Assembly (NCBI GenBank): GCA_006969745.1
Contig: CP030886.1
Span: 930,001-994,000 of the forward strand
DNA length: 64,000 bases
From: Cytophagaceae bacterium
GTDB lineage: Bacteria > Bacteroidota > Bacteroidia > Cytophagales > Cyclobacteriaceae
Reading direction: 5' to 3'
Part shown: positions 37,881 through 47,692 of the stretch, piece by piece
How positions within the stretch are numbered: position 1 is the stretch's first letter
How the letters are laid out: each line of letters starts with the position of its first letter
Made by a program: the position numbers and the translations under genes
The notes under the pieces: generated by a model
What the model was told of the DNA's origin: nothing
Databases searched by the model: none
Seen by the model: the letters and a program-made list of their open reading frames with translations, nothing else

Positions 37881-38219
37881 GTGCCCTACAAGGAAAAGGA
37901 AATTGAAAAGAAGTACTACACCATCGGCGAGGTTGCCGACGAATTGGGTGTAGCCACTTCCCTTATCCGTTTTTGGGAAGGAGAGTTTGATAACATCAAG
38001 CCTAAGAAAAATCGAAAAGGCAATAGGCAATTTACCAAAGACGACCTCCAAAACGTCAAACTTATCTACCACCTAGTTAAGGAAAAAGGATACACCCTCC
38101 AGGGAGCACGAGACTTCATCGCCAATGGTGGTGAAACTGCTTCAGATAAAATGGAGATGATAGAATCCCTGAAAAAAATCAGAAAATTCCTTACAGAACT
38201 CAAAAACGAACTGCCTTAA
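37881..38219 (+). CDS. MerR-family transcriptional regulator, short form
   Basis: A 112-residue protein with an N-terminal MerR winged helix: KYYTIGEVADELGVATSLIRFWEGEF, then the wing NRKGNRQFTKDDLQNVKLIYHLV. A short coiled-coil dimerisation helix follows and there is no effector domain, as in chaperone- or cell-division-linked MerR-like regulators of Bacteroidota. The start is GTG 37881. It lies 17 bases after the CapA gene and three before dprA, so likely one transcript. Confidence 0.87.
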   Translation: MPYKEKEIEKKYYTIGEVADELGVATSLIRFWEGEFDNIKPKKNRKGNRQFTKDDLQNVKLIYHLVKEKGYTLQGARDFIANGGETASDKMEMIESLKKIRKFLTELKNELP

Positions 38220-38222
38220 TTA

Positions 38223-39320
38223 ATGTCGGAAGAGTTGATCTTCCAGATATCGCTTGAGCTGGTACCGGGAGTTGGTAGCAAAGGAACCAAACAATTGATC
38301 AGCTATTGCGGGTCAGCTGCTGAAGTTTTTAAATCTCCAAAAAACAAGTTGATTAAAATTCCGGGTGTAGGCGATAAATTGGCCAGCACCATAAAAGCTT
38401 CAAATCCATTTAGAGAAGCGGAAGCTATTCTGATTTCTGCTGAAAAGATTGGGGCAGAAGTCCTTCATTACACCAATCCATTATTCCCCCATCGACTAAA
38501 ACAAGTTGTGGATGCACCCAACATAATCTACAAAAAAGGATCAGGTGATTTAAATCCAAAGAGAACGATCGCTATTGTTGGAACCAGAAAAGCCACGGAA
38601 TATGGTAAAAGCATTACCTCCAAGATCGTATCAGACCTACTCGCTTTGGATGTAAGCATTGTTAGTGGATTAGCCTATGGAATAGATATTCAATCACATA
38701 AAACTTGCTTACGGGAAAATATTCCAACCTTCGCGGTTCTTGCAGGAGGATTAGATCGTATATATCCATCCATCCACAAAAGGTATGCAGTAGATATGCA
38801 GAAAGCCGGTGGGATAATCTCTGAAAGTATACCTGGCACTAAACCCGATCCTCACTTGTTCCCAGCTAGAAACAGAATAATCGCAGGCATGACAGATGCA
38901 ACCTTGGTTGTAGAAGCTGCCGCTAAAGGAGGAGCGTTAATCACGGCTCATTTAGCGGACTCTTACGGACGCGTCGTGTTTGCAGTTCCTGGGGATGTTG
39001 GACATACTTTTTCCGAAGGAACAAATAAGTTAATCGCTACTCAAAAAGCTTTAATCTACACCGGCGTAGAAGATCTTATTTATCACCTGAATTGGGATTT
39101 AAACTCAGAGACAAGTGACTCGAAACCTGAGCTTCAAGCACTTAGCGATGATGAACTTGTTGTTTATAATTTATTAAAAGCCACCGGAGAAGCCATCGAA
39201 ATCGATCTTATAGCATTGAAAACCCAGATTCCAATTAACCAACTAGCCTCTCACCTTCTCAGCCTTGAGTTTAAAAACATAGTAAGGAGCACGCCAGGAA
39301 AGAAATTTGGATTGGTCTGA
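38223..39320 (+). CDS. dprA: DNA-processing protein DprA
   Basis: A 365-residue cytosolic protein that loads RecA on incoming single-stranded DNA in natural transformation. The N-terminal HhH region reads LELVPGVGSKGTKQLI and KIPGVGDKLASTI. The Rossmann-like DprA core has TIAIVGTRKATEYG, SGLAYGIDIQSH, FAVLAGGLDRIYPSIH, FPARNRIIAGMTDATLVVEA and VVFAVPGDVG. The C-terminal winged helix spans about 305-365. Its presence suggests competence, though dprA is also kept in many species not known to be transformable. Confidence 0.94.
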   Translation: MSEELIFQISLELVPGVGSKGTKQLISYCGSAAEVFKSPKNKLIKIPGVGDKLASTIKASNPFREAEAILISAEKIGAEVLHYTNPLFPHRLKQVVDAPNIIYKKGSGDLNPKRTIAIVGTRKATEYGKSITSKIVSDLLALDVSIVSGLAYGIDIQSHKTCLRENIPTFAVLAGGLDRIYPSIHKRYAVDMQKAGGIISESIPGTKPDPHLFPARNRIIAGMTDATLVVEAAAKGGALITAHLADSYGRVVFAVPGDVGHTFSEGTNKLIATQKALIYTGVEDLIYHLNWDLNSETSDSKPELQALSDDELVVYNLLKATGEAIEIDLIALKTQIPINQLASHLLSLEFKNIVRSTPGKKFGLV

Positions 39321-39443
39321 CCGTCCGGTTTTGCGTCCAGATATGGACATTCATTCTTAAGAATTATTGTGTAACCCATTGATAATCTGTCACTTTTCTC
39401 TTTTGGCATAGTATTCTTATACAAACAATAAAACCATGCCATT

Positions 39444-41846
39444 ATGCTAAGGAATTTTTTAGTTACCTCGATTAGGACCCTGACCAGAAATAAAGTTTAT
39501 TTTTTTCTAGGCACCATTGGGCTTTCGCTCGGAATTGCATGTGTCATCACCATTTACACAATTGTAAATTTTCAGGGCAATTTTGATAAGCATCAGAAAC
39601 ATTATAGCGATATCTATCGCATCATTGGAGAATATCACATTGGTGATGAAGAAGGCAAAACAGCTACTGTTCCCCATCCACTTTCAGAAGCTTTAAAGAC
39701 CGAATTGACAGGTGTGGTGGCAATCTCAAACACCTACCTTCTTTCAGATCAGATAAATATACCCGGGGAAAATGGTCAACTTAAAAAAATCAAACAACGG
39801 AGAATTGGATTTGCACAAAACGAGATTTTTGACATCCTTACTTTCGAGTGGGTAGCGGGCCAGGTAAATCAGGATAATCCGAGTGCTGTCTATCTTTCAG
39901 AGTCTACAAGCAGGAAGTTTTTTGGTAATGATGGCACGTTGGAGTCATTTATTGGCCGTACAATAGTGCTTGCAAATAGGCATAATTTAGTGGTCACAGG
40001 TATCTATAAAGACCTTCCGCTTAATACCGATTTTCCATTCGAAATGCTTGCTAATTACGATAAGCAAGATGGTGTAAATCCATATTTTGGGGAAGGTAAA
40101 ATGTGGGGAAGACTGAATGGTGGAACTCAGTGCCTTGTAAGATTAGAAGTTAACTCCGATCCGATTCTTTTTCAGAATAGCCTGAAAAATGCATATGCCA
40201 AGTTTAATCAGATAGAAGGATACGATTTGATATTGCAACCACTGGCCAACATCCATACCGAACCAGTAAGCAACTATAGCGGCATTTCATTTGAGCCCAA
40301 ATACACAACACTTTCTTACGCTATTGCAATCCTCTTGGCTATCATAGGTAGCATAAATTTCATTAACCTCACAACAGCCCGAGCACTGAAGAGAGCCAGA
40401 GAAGTAGGCATTAGAAAAGTGATGGGAGGTCTTCGAATTGATCTCATTACTCAGTTCATAATTGAAACTTTTGTTATTGTTTTCATTTCATTGGGAATAG
40501 GATTTCTGCTCGCATCTCAGATTCTCATACTATTCAACACGCTGATAAGTACAACATTAGAATTAACCATTGTCTCTTTGAGCGACTGGATTATTTTCTC
40601 CTCAATTGTGCTGACATCCATGACAATTTTGTCTGGACTTTATCCTGCCTTGGTTCTTTCAAAGTTCTCAGCGCTGAGTGCTATAAAGATTAAAATTTCA
40701 AATATTGACAAACAGAGCAAAATTCCAATGCGGAAGTTATTGGTAGGGGTTCAATATGGTTTTTCAATTATGATGATCATGGGTGCAATCGTCATATTCT
40801 CACAAATCTCTTACATGAAAAATTATGATATGGGGTTTGCTGCAGACAATATAATTACCCTCCAGTTTCCTGAACCAGATCCAGAAAGACAAGTAAGATT
40901 GAAGGGATTGCTTGATGGTATGCCAGAAATTCAACAAACTTCCTTGCACTTAGGTAGTCCGATGGCCAATACCAATAATACCGACAAATATTTCAATCCA
41001 CTGATAAATAAGGAAGAGACCTTTACAGTCAATTCAAAGAGTATTGATGAAAACTATCTGGATCTTTTTGAGCTTGAACTATTGAGTGGAAGAAATCTAA
41101 ATTCTAAAGATCCACAAGAAAATGTATTGATCACTGAGATCGGATTGTCGAAATTCAATTTAGGTAATCCGCAAGAAGCCATCGGAATGGAATTGGAGGC
41201 ATCCTGGGGAGGTAAGAAAAAAATTATTGGCGTAATTAAAGATTTTAATGCTAACTCATTAAGATCTGAAATCATGCCTGTAATACTTTACTATCAGCCC
41301 AAAGGCTACTACGAACTCGCATTTAAAGTAAGCAAAACTGCTGACCCTGCTAAGGTCTTGACTGAGGTAGAGACAATTTGGGATCAGGTTTATCCAGAAT
41401 TGCTCATTGAATATAGCTTTCTTGACGAGCAAATTGCCTCTCGATATAATTTCGAGGAAGTCATGGGTAAAAGCATCAGCTTTTTCGTGGTTGTGGCGCT
41501 CATTATTTGTGTGCTGGGACTTTATGGACTTACGGACTACATGGCGAATGCCAAACGAAAAGAAATAGGCATAAGAAAAGTGGTAGGTGCAGAAATTCAT
41601 CAGATATTACGACTTTTCGCAAAAGAAGTGGTCCTGCTACTGGTCGTCGCATTTGCGATTTCTGCCTCAGCCTCCTATTGGCTAATGAACGGGTGGCTGG
41701 ACGGTTTTGAATATCATATCACAATTGGTTGGGAAATCATTGTTTCCGCACTGCTCCTCACAGGGACGATTACTGCTGTTACAATGGGATCAAGATCTAT
41801 ATCTGCTGCACGGTTAAATCCTGTGGATGTATTAAAAGACGAATAA
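39444..41846 (+). CDS. FtsX/MacB-type ABC transporter permease
   Basis: An 800-residue inner-membrane protein of the type common in Bacteroidota: one N-terminal helix (about 18-40), a large periplasmic MacB_PCD domain, then three helices of an FtsX domain (about 285-430, with RAREVGIRKVMGGLRIDLITQF). A second periplasmic domain and a second FtsX domain follow (about 675-790, with KRKEIGIRKVVGAEIHQILRLF). The EIGIRKVxG coupling motif occurs in both halves. No ATPase gene is adjacent, so it would use one encoded elsewhere or act as a stand-alone unit. It converges with the HMG-CoA lyase gene, seven bases apart. Confidence 0.9.
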   Translation: MLRNFLVTSIRTLTRNKVYFFLGTIGLSLGIACVITIYTIVNFQGNFDKHQKHYSDIYRIIGEYHIGDEEGKTATVPHPLSEALKTELTGVVAISNTYLLSDQINIPGENGQLKKIKQRRIGFAQNEIFDILTFEWVAGQVNQDNPSAVYLSESTSRKFFGNDGTLESFIGRTIVLANRHNLVVTGIYKDLPLNTDFPFEMLANYDKQDGVNPYFGEGKMWGRLNGGTQCLVRLEVNSDPILFQNSLKNAYAKFNQIEGYDLILQPLANIHTEPVSNYSGISFEPKYTTLSYAIAILLAIIGSINFINLTTARALKRAREVGIRKVMGGLRIDLITQFIIETFVIVFISLGIGFLLASQILILFNTLISTTLELTIVSLSDWIIFSSIVLTSMTILSGLYPALVLSKFSALSAIKIKISNIDKQSKIPMRKLLVGVQYGFSIMMIMGAIVIFSQISYMKNYDMGFAADNIITLQFPEPDPERQVRLKGLLDGMPEIQQTSLHLGSPMANTNNTDKYFNPLINKEETFTVNSKSIDENYLDLFELELLSGRNLNSKDPQENVLITEIGLSKFNLGNPQEAIGMELEASWGGKKKIIGVIKDFNANSLRSEIMPVILYYQPKGYYELAFKVSKTADPAKVLTEVETIWDQVYPELLIEYSFLDEQIASRYNFEEVMGKSISFFVVVALIICVLGLYGLTDYMANAKRKEIGIRKVVGAEIHQILRLFAKEVVLLLVVAFAISASASYWLMNGWLDGFEYHITIGWEIIVSALLLTGTITAVTMGSRSISAARLNPVDVLKDE

Positions 41847-41853
41847 AGGACGG

Positions 41854-42699
41854 CTAACCAAAAACAGAAGGGGCCATATTCATGGCTTCTTCAAATTTTT
41901 TCATATCAAGTCCTGTGGTCGCATTTACAGATTTGAAATAGTCAAGCATCTTTTCAGTAGCCATATTCCCTGTAAGATCATCTTTAGCCATTGGACACCC
42001 TCCAAAACCGAATATTGCTCCATCCATTCTCCTGCAACCTGACTGGTAGGCAGCTTCTACTTTTTCCTTGATTGTATCCGGTGTGGAATGCAGATGAGCA
42101 CCGAATTCAATATGTGGGAATTTTGGTATTAAGGTCTCAAAAAGTCTTGAAATATTTTTTGGATCAGAGACCCCTATGGTATCAGCCAGCGAAATGATTT
42201 GTACCTCCATTTTGTCGAGGCGATCTACGAATTCCCCAACGTAATCCATTTCATAAGGGTCTCCGTAAGGATTACCAAAACCCATAGATAAATAAACCAC
42301 TAAAATCTTTTCATGGTCTTCTGCGAGTTCTTGCATTTCTGCCAGATCATTAAATGCATCATTTATAGACCTGTTGGTGTTTCGCTGCTGAAATGTCTCA
42401 GATAATGATAATGGGTAACCCAAATACCTGATTTCATCAAACTGACATGCATCTTTTGCGCCTCGAATATTGGCAACAATAGCCAAAAGGTGTGAATTAG
42501 TTTCCGAAAGGTGCAGACCTGACAGTACCTCCGCTGTATCGCGCATTTGTGGTATAGCCTTTGGAGATACGAAACTGCCAAAATCGATGGTATCAAATCC
42601 AACTTTTAATAGCTGATTGATGTAGCCTATCTTAGTTTCTGTGGGAATGAAATCATGCAACCCCTGCATGGCGTCTCTCGGACATTCGATGATTTTCAT
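41854..42699 (-). CDS. Hydroxymethylglutaryl-CoA lyase
   Basis: A 281-residue TIM-barrel enzyme of the DRE-TIM family that splits HMG-CoA into acetyl-CoA and acetoacetate, ending leucine degradation. IECPRDAMQGL holds the catalytic Arg-Asp pair, FGSFVSPKAIPQM and SLADTIGVSDP are barrel strands, GAHLHSTP has the metal His pair, and GGCPMAKDDLTGNMATE is the family's Cys loop. It lies 35 bases after metF on the same strand and so is probably the last gene of the SAM-riboswitch operon, an unusual partner for methionine genes. Confidence 0.88.
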   Translation of the reverse strand: MKIIECPRDAMQGLHDFIPTETKIGYINQLLKVGFDTIDFGSFVSPKAIPQMRDTAEVLSGLHLSETNSHLLAIVANIRGAKDACQFDEIRYLGYPLSLSETFQQRNTNRSINDAFNDLAEMQELAEDHEKILVVYLSMGFGNPYGDPYEMDYVGEFVDRLDKMEVQIISLADTIGVSDPKNISRLFETLIPKFPHIEFGAHLHSTPDTIKEKVEAAYQSGCRRMDGAIFGFGGCPMAKDDLTGNMATEKMLDYFKSVNATTGLDMKKFEEAMNMAPSVFG

Positions 42700-42734
42700 T
42701 TCAAAAAATTTGGTCTTTTTTTATGGGTTCAAAG

Positions 42735-43688
42735 CTAGAAAAACTCTTTGGCTATCCGCTGAATTGCATCAGATTTTCCCATGCTGTAAAAATGAAGTAC
42801 TGGTATACCTGCTTCAATCAGCTCACGGCATTGATGAATGCCCCACTCTATGCCCAATTCCCGAACTGCCGCATTGTCTTTACATTTCCCTATTTCTTGT
42901 TCAAGTTCATCAGGTAAATCTATTTTAAAGATCTTAGGCAATGTTGTTAAATGTCCTTTTGTTGCTACCGGTTTCAGGCCTGGAATAATTGGAACATCAA
43001 TGCCAATTTTTCGGCAGTCTTCCACAAATTTGAAGAAAGCCTTATTGTCAAAAAACATCTGCGTAACGATGTACTCGGCACCCAATTCTACCTTCTTTTT
43101 CAACCATTTGAGGTCAAAATTCATGTTCGGAGCTTCGAAGTGTTTTTCCGGATATCCAGCAACTCCTATACAGAAATTGGTGGGTATCGCGTTTTGCAAC
43201 TCTTCATCGATATATTCCCCTTTATTCATAGATGCAATCTGCTCCACTAGCTCGGATGCATAAGCATTGCCATCTGGCTCCGGAACAAAAGCCGGTTCTG
43301 ACTTAATGTTGTCTCCACGTAAGGCAAGCACGTTATCAATCCCAAGGAAATTGAGATCTATCAACGCATTCTCTGTTTCTTCTTTGGAAAACCCACCACA
43401 AATAATGTGTGGAATTGCGTCAATCTCGTAGTGATTTTGAATAGCCGCACAGATGCCTACTGTGCCTGGTCGTTTCTTGATACTTCGCTTCTCCAGCAGA
43501 CCGTTTTCTCTTTCTTTATAGACATACTCCTCACGATGGTAGGTGACATCAATAAAAGGCGGTTTAAATTCCATCAATGGATCAATCTGATCAAAAAGGT
43601 TTTTGATGCTGTCTCCTTTTTTAGGAGGTATGATCTCCAATGAGAAAAGTGTGTTGTCCGAATTTTTAATATGATCTACTACCTTCAT
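42735..43688 (-). CDS. metF: 5,10-Methylenetetrahydrofolate reductase
   Basis: A 317-residue FAD enzyme producing 5-methyl-THF for methionine synthesis. FSLEIIPPKKGDSI is the N-terminal motif, DVTYHREE holds catalytic/folate contacts, HIICGGFSKEETENAL and NVLALRGD bind FAD, and FCIGVAGYPEKHFEAPN is the family signature. Its ATG shares one base with the stop of the upstream methionine synthase gene (TAATG on the minus strand). It is third in the methionine operon. Confidence 0.96.
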   Translation of the reverse strand: MKVVDHIKNSDNTLFSLEIIPPKKGDSIKNLFDQIDPLMEFKPPFIDVTYHREEYVYKERENGLLEKRSIKKRPGTVGICAAIQNHYEIDAIPHIICGGFSKEETENALIDLNFLGIDNVLALRGDNIKSEPAFVPEPDGNAYASELVEQIASMNKGEYIDEELQNAIPTNFCIGVAGYPEKHFEAPNMNFDLKWLKKKVELGAEYIVTQMFFDNKAFFKFVEDCRKIGIDVPIIPGLKPVATKGHLTTLPKIFKIDLPDELEQEIGKCKDNAAVRELGIEWGIHQCRELIEAGIPVLHFYSMGKSDAIQRIAKEFF

Positions 43689-46327
43689 TATTTGTAACTT
43701 AAATTAGGAGCGAGCCATTTCTCAACCTCCTCAACTTTTAATTGTTTACGCTTAGCGTAATTCTCAACCTGATCTTTTCCAATCTTTCCTAATCCAAAAT
43801 ATTTGGAATCCGGATGCGCAAAATAGAATCCGCTTACTGATGAGGCGGGATACATAGCATAGGATTCTGTCAACTTAATGCCTGCGTTTTTTTCAGCATC
43901 CAAAAGGTTGAATAAGGTACGCTTCTCGGTGTGGTCCGGACAGGCAGGATAACCGGGTGCCGGGCGAATACCTTCATATTTTTCTTTTATTAAATCATCA
44001 TTCGACCACTCCTCGTCAGCGGCATATCCCCAGAGTTCCTTTCGAACTTTTTCATGCATTAGTTCGGCAAATGCTTCTGCCAATCTATCAGCCAGAGCTT
44101 TGATCATAATTTCCTTGTAGTCATCATGATCTGCTTTGTATTTCTCTATTAGGTTCTCAATTCCAATTCCAGCAGTAACTGCAAACCCGCCGATGTACTC
44201 GGGTTCATTTGGTTGAAGAAAGTCCGCTAAGGAAAGGTTGGGGATTTCAGGTGCTTTTTTGCCTTGCTGCCGGAGGAAATGAAATTCGAATTCATTTTCA
44301 TCATATGTTATTTTCACATCATCTTCTACCCTTTTAGCAGGAAAAAGACCAACTACCGCCTTAGCTTTTAGCGATTTTGAGGAGATTACTTCATCCAACA
44401 TTTCCATAGCGTCTGCTAATAGCTTTTGTGCTTCTTTTCCCACCGTTGGATTTTCTAAAATTGCCGGATATTTCCCTTTCAACATCCAGGTTGAGAAGAA
44501 TGGCGTCCAATCTATATATTTTCTAATTTCATTTAAATCATAGTCCTCAAAAACTGTAAGGCCTAATTTTTTTGGTGGTGCTATTTTTATTTCCTTCTTG
44601 AGGATAGTTCCATTTTTTTTGGCGCTTTCATAAGAAATGTAATTCTTGGCTTCCGTTCTGGATGCATGCGAAGCTGCCAGTTCCTCGTATTCAGTTTTTA
44701 TGTTATGGCCAAATTCGGATGCCCTGTCACTTAATAAACTTGTAGAAACACCAACACTTTTGGAGGCATCGAGCACATGAACAACCGTTTGATCATATTT
44801 AGGTGCAATTTTTACGGCAGTATGAATTCTGGAGGTTGTCGCCCCTCCAATGAGTAACGGTGTCTGCATTTTCCTTCTGCTCATTTCTTCCGCAACGGAG
44901 ACCATCTCATCGAGCGACGGTGTAATCAGGCCACTTAGTCCGATAATGTCTGCATCAATTTCCTGCGCACGATCCAATATTTTATCACCGGGCACCATTA
45001 CTCCCATATCTTCTATTTGAAAATTATTGCATGCCATCACAACGCCTACAATGTTCTTTCCAATGTCATGAACGTCCCCTTTTACAGTGGCCAAAAGGAT
45101 TTTTCCTTTCGCATTACCTGATGACTTTTCTTCTTCCAGGTAAGGTGTCAAATATGCAACCGATTTTTTCATCACACGGGCGCTCTTCACTACTTGAGGA
45201 AGAAACATTTTTCCGCTCCCGAAGAGATCTCCCACCACGTTCATTCCATCCATTAATGGACCCTCGATTACTTTGAGCGGACTCTTATATTTCAATCTTG
45301 CCTCCTCGGTATCTTCATCAATAAAATCAATAATTCCCTTCACCAAAGCATGTGATAGTCTTTCTTCAACAGCGCCTTCTCTCCAACTTAAATCTTCAAC
45401 TTTTTGCTTACCCGATCCTTTTACATTTTCAGCAAACGCCAACAAGCGTTCGGTGGCATCATCTCTCCTATTGAGTAAAACATCCTCTACATGTTCCAAC
45501 AGATCCTTTGGAATTTCATCATACACTTCAATCATACCTGCATTTACAATCCCCATATCCATTCCGGCGTTGATCCCATGATAAAGAAATGCTGAATGCA
45601 TTGCCTCGCGCACTACATTATTCCCACGAAAAGAAAAAGAGACATTGCTAACTCCGCCACTGACTTTGGCACCCGGAAGGTTTTCCTTGATCCATTTGGT
45701 GGCATTGAAGAAATCGAGTGCATTGTTGTTATGAGATTCAATACCTGTGGCTACAGGGAATATGTTGGGATCGAAAATAATGTCTTGGGGAGGAAACTTA
45801 ATTGTGTCAACCAGTATTCGGTAGCTTCTTTCACATATTTCAATTCTCCGCTCATAACTGTCAGCCTGGCCTCTTTCATCAAAAGCCATGATGATTATTG
45901 CAGCACCATATCGTTTAACTTTTGTAGCCTGCTCAATAAATTCTTCTTCACCTCCCTTTAGGCTTATTGAGTTTACAACTCCTTTTCCTTGCACGCACTG
46001 AAGCCCTGCCTCAATTATCTCCCACTTGGAAGAATCAATCATTATTGGAATTCTAGCGATTTCAGGCTCAGAAGCTATAAGGTTTAAAAATTTGATCATG
46101 GCAGCTTTACCGTCAAGCATGCCTTCATCCATATTCACATCCAAAATTTGAGCACCGCCTCGCACTTGGTCAAGTGCTACTTCCAATGCTTCATCATACT
46201 TATCTTCGGCAATGAGCCTTGCAAATCTTTTGGATCCTGTAACATTGGTTCGTTCGCCAACATTTACAAAATTGGTATGTTCGGTAATTACCAGAGGCTC
46301 TAAACCCGAAAGAATTAAAGGCTTCAT
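43688..46327 (-). CDS. metH: Cobalamin-dependent methionine synthase, C-terminal part (folate, B12 and activation domains)
   Basis: An 879-residue protein equal to MetH without its homocysteine domain. The order is pterin/folate domain ([20 protein letters not shown]), B12 cap and cobalamin domain ([19 protein letters not shown] with the Co-binding His, [25 protein letters not shown]), and the C-terminal AdoMet-binding reactivation domain ([15 protein letters not shown] with the R-x-x-x-GY motif). It starts four bases inside the upstream homocysteine-domain gene (ATGA), so the two halves are made together. The split of MetH at this point is known in Bacteroidota. Confidence 0.95.
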   Translation of the reverse strand: MKPLILSGLEPLVITEHTNFVNVGERTNVTGSKRFARLIAEDKYDEALEVALDQVRGGAQILDVNMDEGMLDGKAAMIKFLNLIASEPEIARIPIMIDSSKWEIIEAGLQCVQGKGVVNSISLKGGEEEFIEQATKVKRYGAAIIIMAFDERGQADSYERRIEICERSYRILVDTIKFPPQDIIFDPNIFPVATGIESHNNNALDFFNATKWIKENLPGAKVSGGVSNVSFSFRGNNVVREAMHSAFLYHGINAGMDMGIVNAGMIEVYDEIPKDLLEHVEDVLLNRRDDATERLLAFAENVKGSGKQKVEDLSWREGAVEERLSHALVKGIIDFIDEDTEEARLKYKSPLKVIEGPLMDGMNVVGDLFGSGKMFLPQVVKSARVMKKSVAYLTPYLEEEKSSGNAKGKILLATVKGDVHDIGKNIVGVVMACNNFQIEDMGVMVPGDKILDRAQEIDADIIGLSGLITPSLDEMVSVAEEMSRRKMQTPLLIGGATTSRIHTAVKIAPKYDQTVVHVLDASKSVGVSTSLLSDRASEFGHNIKTEYEELAASHASRTEAKNYISYESAKKNGTILKKEIKIAPPKKLGLTVFEDYDLNEIRKYIDWTPFFSTWMLKGKYPAILENPTVGKEAQKLLADAMEMLDEVISSKSLKAKAVVGLFPAKRVEDDVKITYDENEFEFHFLRQQGKKAPEIPNLSLADFLQPNEPEYIGGFAVTAGIGIENLIEKYKADHDDYKEIMIKALADRLAEAFAELMHEKVRKELWGYAADEEWSNDDLIKEKYEGIRPAPGYPACPDHTEKRTLFNLLDAEKNAGIKLTESYAMYPASSVSGFYFAHPDSKYFGLGKIGKDQVENYAKRKQLKVEEVEKWLAPNLSYK

Positions 46328-47322
46328 ATCAACTCTCCTTTCCTTGGTTCGTAGCTGGCCGCCAACTCAGCAATTGCACTGATATGATCAGGTGTGGTAC
46401 CGCAACAACCTCCAATTATATTGACTAGGCCCTCATCGAGGTATTCCTTAATCTGGGCAGCCATCATTTCAGGTGTCTCATCATATTGTCCAAATTCATT
46501 TGGTAGTCCTGCATTTGGATGGGCGCTAACTAGAAAATCAGATTTATCAGACAAAACCTTTAAGTATGGTCTTAGTTGAGAAGCGCCTAAAGCACAATTC
46601 AATCCAACACTCAAGAGGTCCATGTGGGAAATAGAAATAAGAAAAGCTTCCGTTGTTTGGCCGGAAAGTGTTCTTCCAGAAGCATCTGTAATGGTGCCAG
46701 AGACCATTACCGGGATTTTAAGGTTTCTAAATTCCTTTATTTCTTCAATAGCAAAGAGTGCAGCTTTTGCGTTTAACGTATCGAATACGGTCTCAACCAA
46801 AAGTATATCAACTCCACCATCAATCAACGCTTCTGTTTGTTGTTTATATGCAACTTTTAGTTCTTCGAAAGTTATAGCTCTAAAACCTGGATCGTTTACA
46901 TCAGGTGAAAGAGAGGCAGTACGATTTGTTGGTCCGATCGATCCAGCTACGAACCTGGGTTTCTCAGGACAATTTGAAGTGAACTCGTCAGCTACCTTTT
47001 TTGCAATTCTTGCTGACTCATAGTTAAGTTCATATACAAAATCTTCTAATCCATAGTCAGCTTGAGCGATGGTCGTGCTAGAAAAAGTGTTTGTTTCTGC
47101 AATATCCGCCCCTGCAGCAAAGTAAGCAGCGTGAATTTCTTCTATAATATCCGGCCTGGTAATAGACAACAGATCATTGTTCCCTTTTAAAGATTTGGAA
47201 TGATCACGGAGGCGTTCATTTCTGAAATCGCTTTCTTCAAGCTGGTGCCGCTGTATCATAGTACCCATTGCTCCATCAAGCACCAGAATTCTCTTATTCA
47301 ATGTATTAATTAAGTCCTTCAT
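46324..47322 (-). CDS. Homocysteine S-methyltransferase domain of split methionine synthase
   Basis: A 332-residue barrel domain equal to the N-terminal module of MetH, which binds homocysteine through zinc. [16 protein letters not shown] begins it. [18 protein letters not shown], the zinc Cys in [15 protein letters not shown], and the Cys pair in [14 protein letters not shown] complete the site. The C-terminal half of the enzyme is the next gene, overlapping by four bases. The ATG at 47322 lies 18 bases after the end of the SAM riboswitch, so SAM should control the whole operon. Confidence 0.93.
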   Translation of the reverse strand: MKDLINTLNKRILVLDGAMGTMIQRHQLEESDFRNERLRDHSKSLKGNNDLLSITRPDIIEEIHAAYFAAGADIAETNTFSSTTIAQADYGLEDFVYELNYESARIAKKVADEFTSNCPEKPRFVAGSIGPTNRTASLSPDVNDPGFRAITFEELKVAYKQQTEALIDGGVDILLVETVFDTLNAKAALFAIEEIKEFRNLKIPVMVSGTITDASGRTLSGQTTEAFLISISHMDLLSVGLNCALGASQLRPYLKVLSDKSDFLVSAHPNAGLPNEFGQYDETPEMMAAQIKEYLDEGLVNIIGGCCGTTPDHISAIAELAASYEPRKGELI

Positions 47323-47340
47323 TCTCTGATTTAAAATTTG

Positions 47341-47475
47341 CTTATCAGAGAAAGTTCCGAATGGATTCGCTCATCTACCCTGTCTCTACAGGATGGGAAG
47401 TAGCACCGAAAATCACGCTGGTAATCAGGTTGCTAAGACGTCATTGGGCCCAGTCCCTCGGTCTTTCTTGATAAG
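47341..47475 (-). promoter_or_regulatory. SAM-I (S-box) riboswitch controlling the methionine operon
   Basis: Read on the minus strand from 47475, the element opens with CTTATCAAGA, continues GACCGAGGGACTGGGCCC, ATGA and the P2/P3 segment TTAGCAACC, then has GGTGCTACTTCC and closes GATGAG...CTGATAAG. These are the conserved parts of the SAM-I aptamer: the k-turn AAGA/GAGGGA, GGCCC-ATGA-GCAACC, GGTGCTA-TTCC. P1 is formed by 47469-47475 with 47341-47347. The aptamer ends 18 bases before the methyltransferase ATG and no terminator with T-run lies between, so control is probably at translation start. Confidence 0.95.
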
Positions 47476-47480
47476 TGAGG

Positions 47481-47488
47481 CAAATATA
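47481..47488 (-). promoter_or_regulatory. -7 element of the methionine operon promoter
   Basis: Minus-strand TATATTTG is an exact TAnnTTTG match. It ends six bases before the first base of the SAM aptamer, so transcription would start at the riboswitch 5' end. No TTG lies at the ideal -33 distance. Confidence 0.6.
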
Positions 47489-47692
47489 GTCAGCATAATT
47501 AGAAATAGTATTGAACCAATGGAAAGCATCAGTATTGACGTAATAATAATACCTAATTCCGTCAACTATATTCATTTTGTACACTCATAGTACACCCTCC
47601 ATTTTTTTTCTGGAACATCATCAAAATTTTCTTTGCATGTGTACGAATTGAACATTTCAATTCATTCTTGATATCACTAAAATTGAAAAATT
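47489..47692. other. Upstream region between the methionine operon and the T9SS protein gene
   Basis: Contains a 7-bp inverted repeat GAATTGA (47645-47651) / TCAATTC (47657-47663) 30 bases before the + strand gene, which could be an operator. Nothing else convincing was seen; a short hydrophobic minus-strand frame here is treated as chance. Confidence 0.4.

Noticed and set aside
39335-39360. Short inverted repeat GTCCA-GATA-TGGAC after dprA as terminator
   Set aside because: It has only five paired bases and no T-run on either strand.
43688-47322. Split methionine synthase as a frameshifted or broken metH
   Set aside because: The two frames overlap by a normal ATGA junction, both are complete at domain borders, and this split is the usual state in Bacteroidota.
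47425-47565. Minus-strand 46-residue hydrophobic frame (TTG start, one apparent membrane helix then KKDRG)
   Set aside because: It ends inside the SAM aptamer, covers the operon -7 element and has a stop directly before a TTG start. An AT-rich region readily gives such I/L-rich frames; the riboswitch and promoter explain the sequence better.
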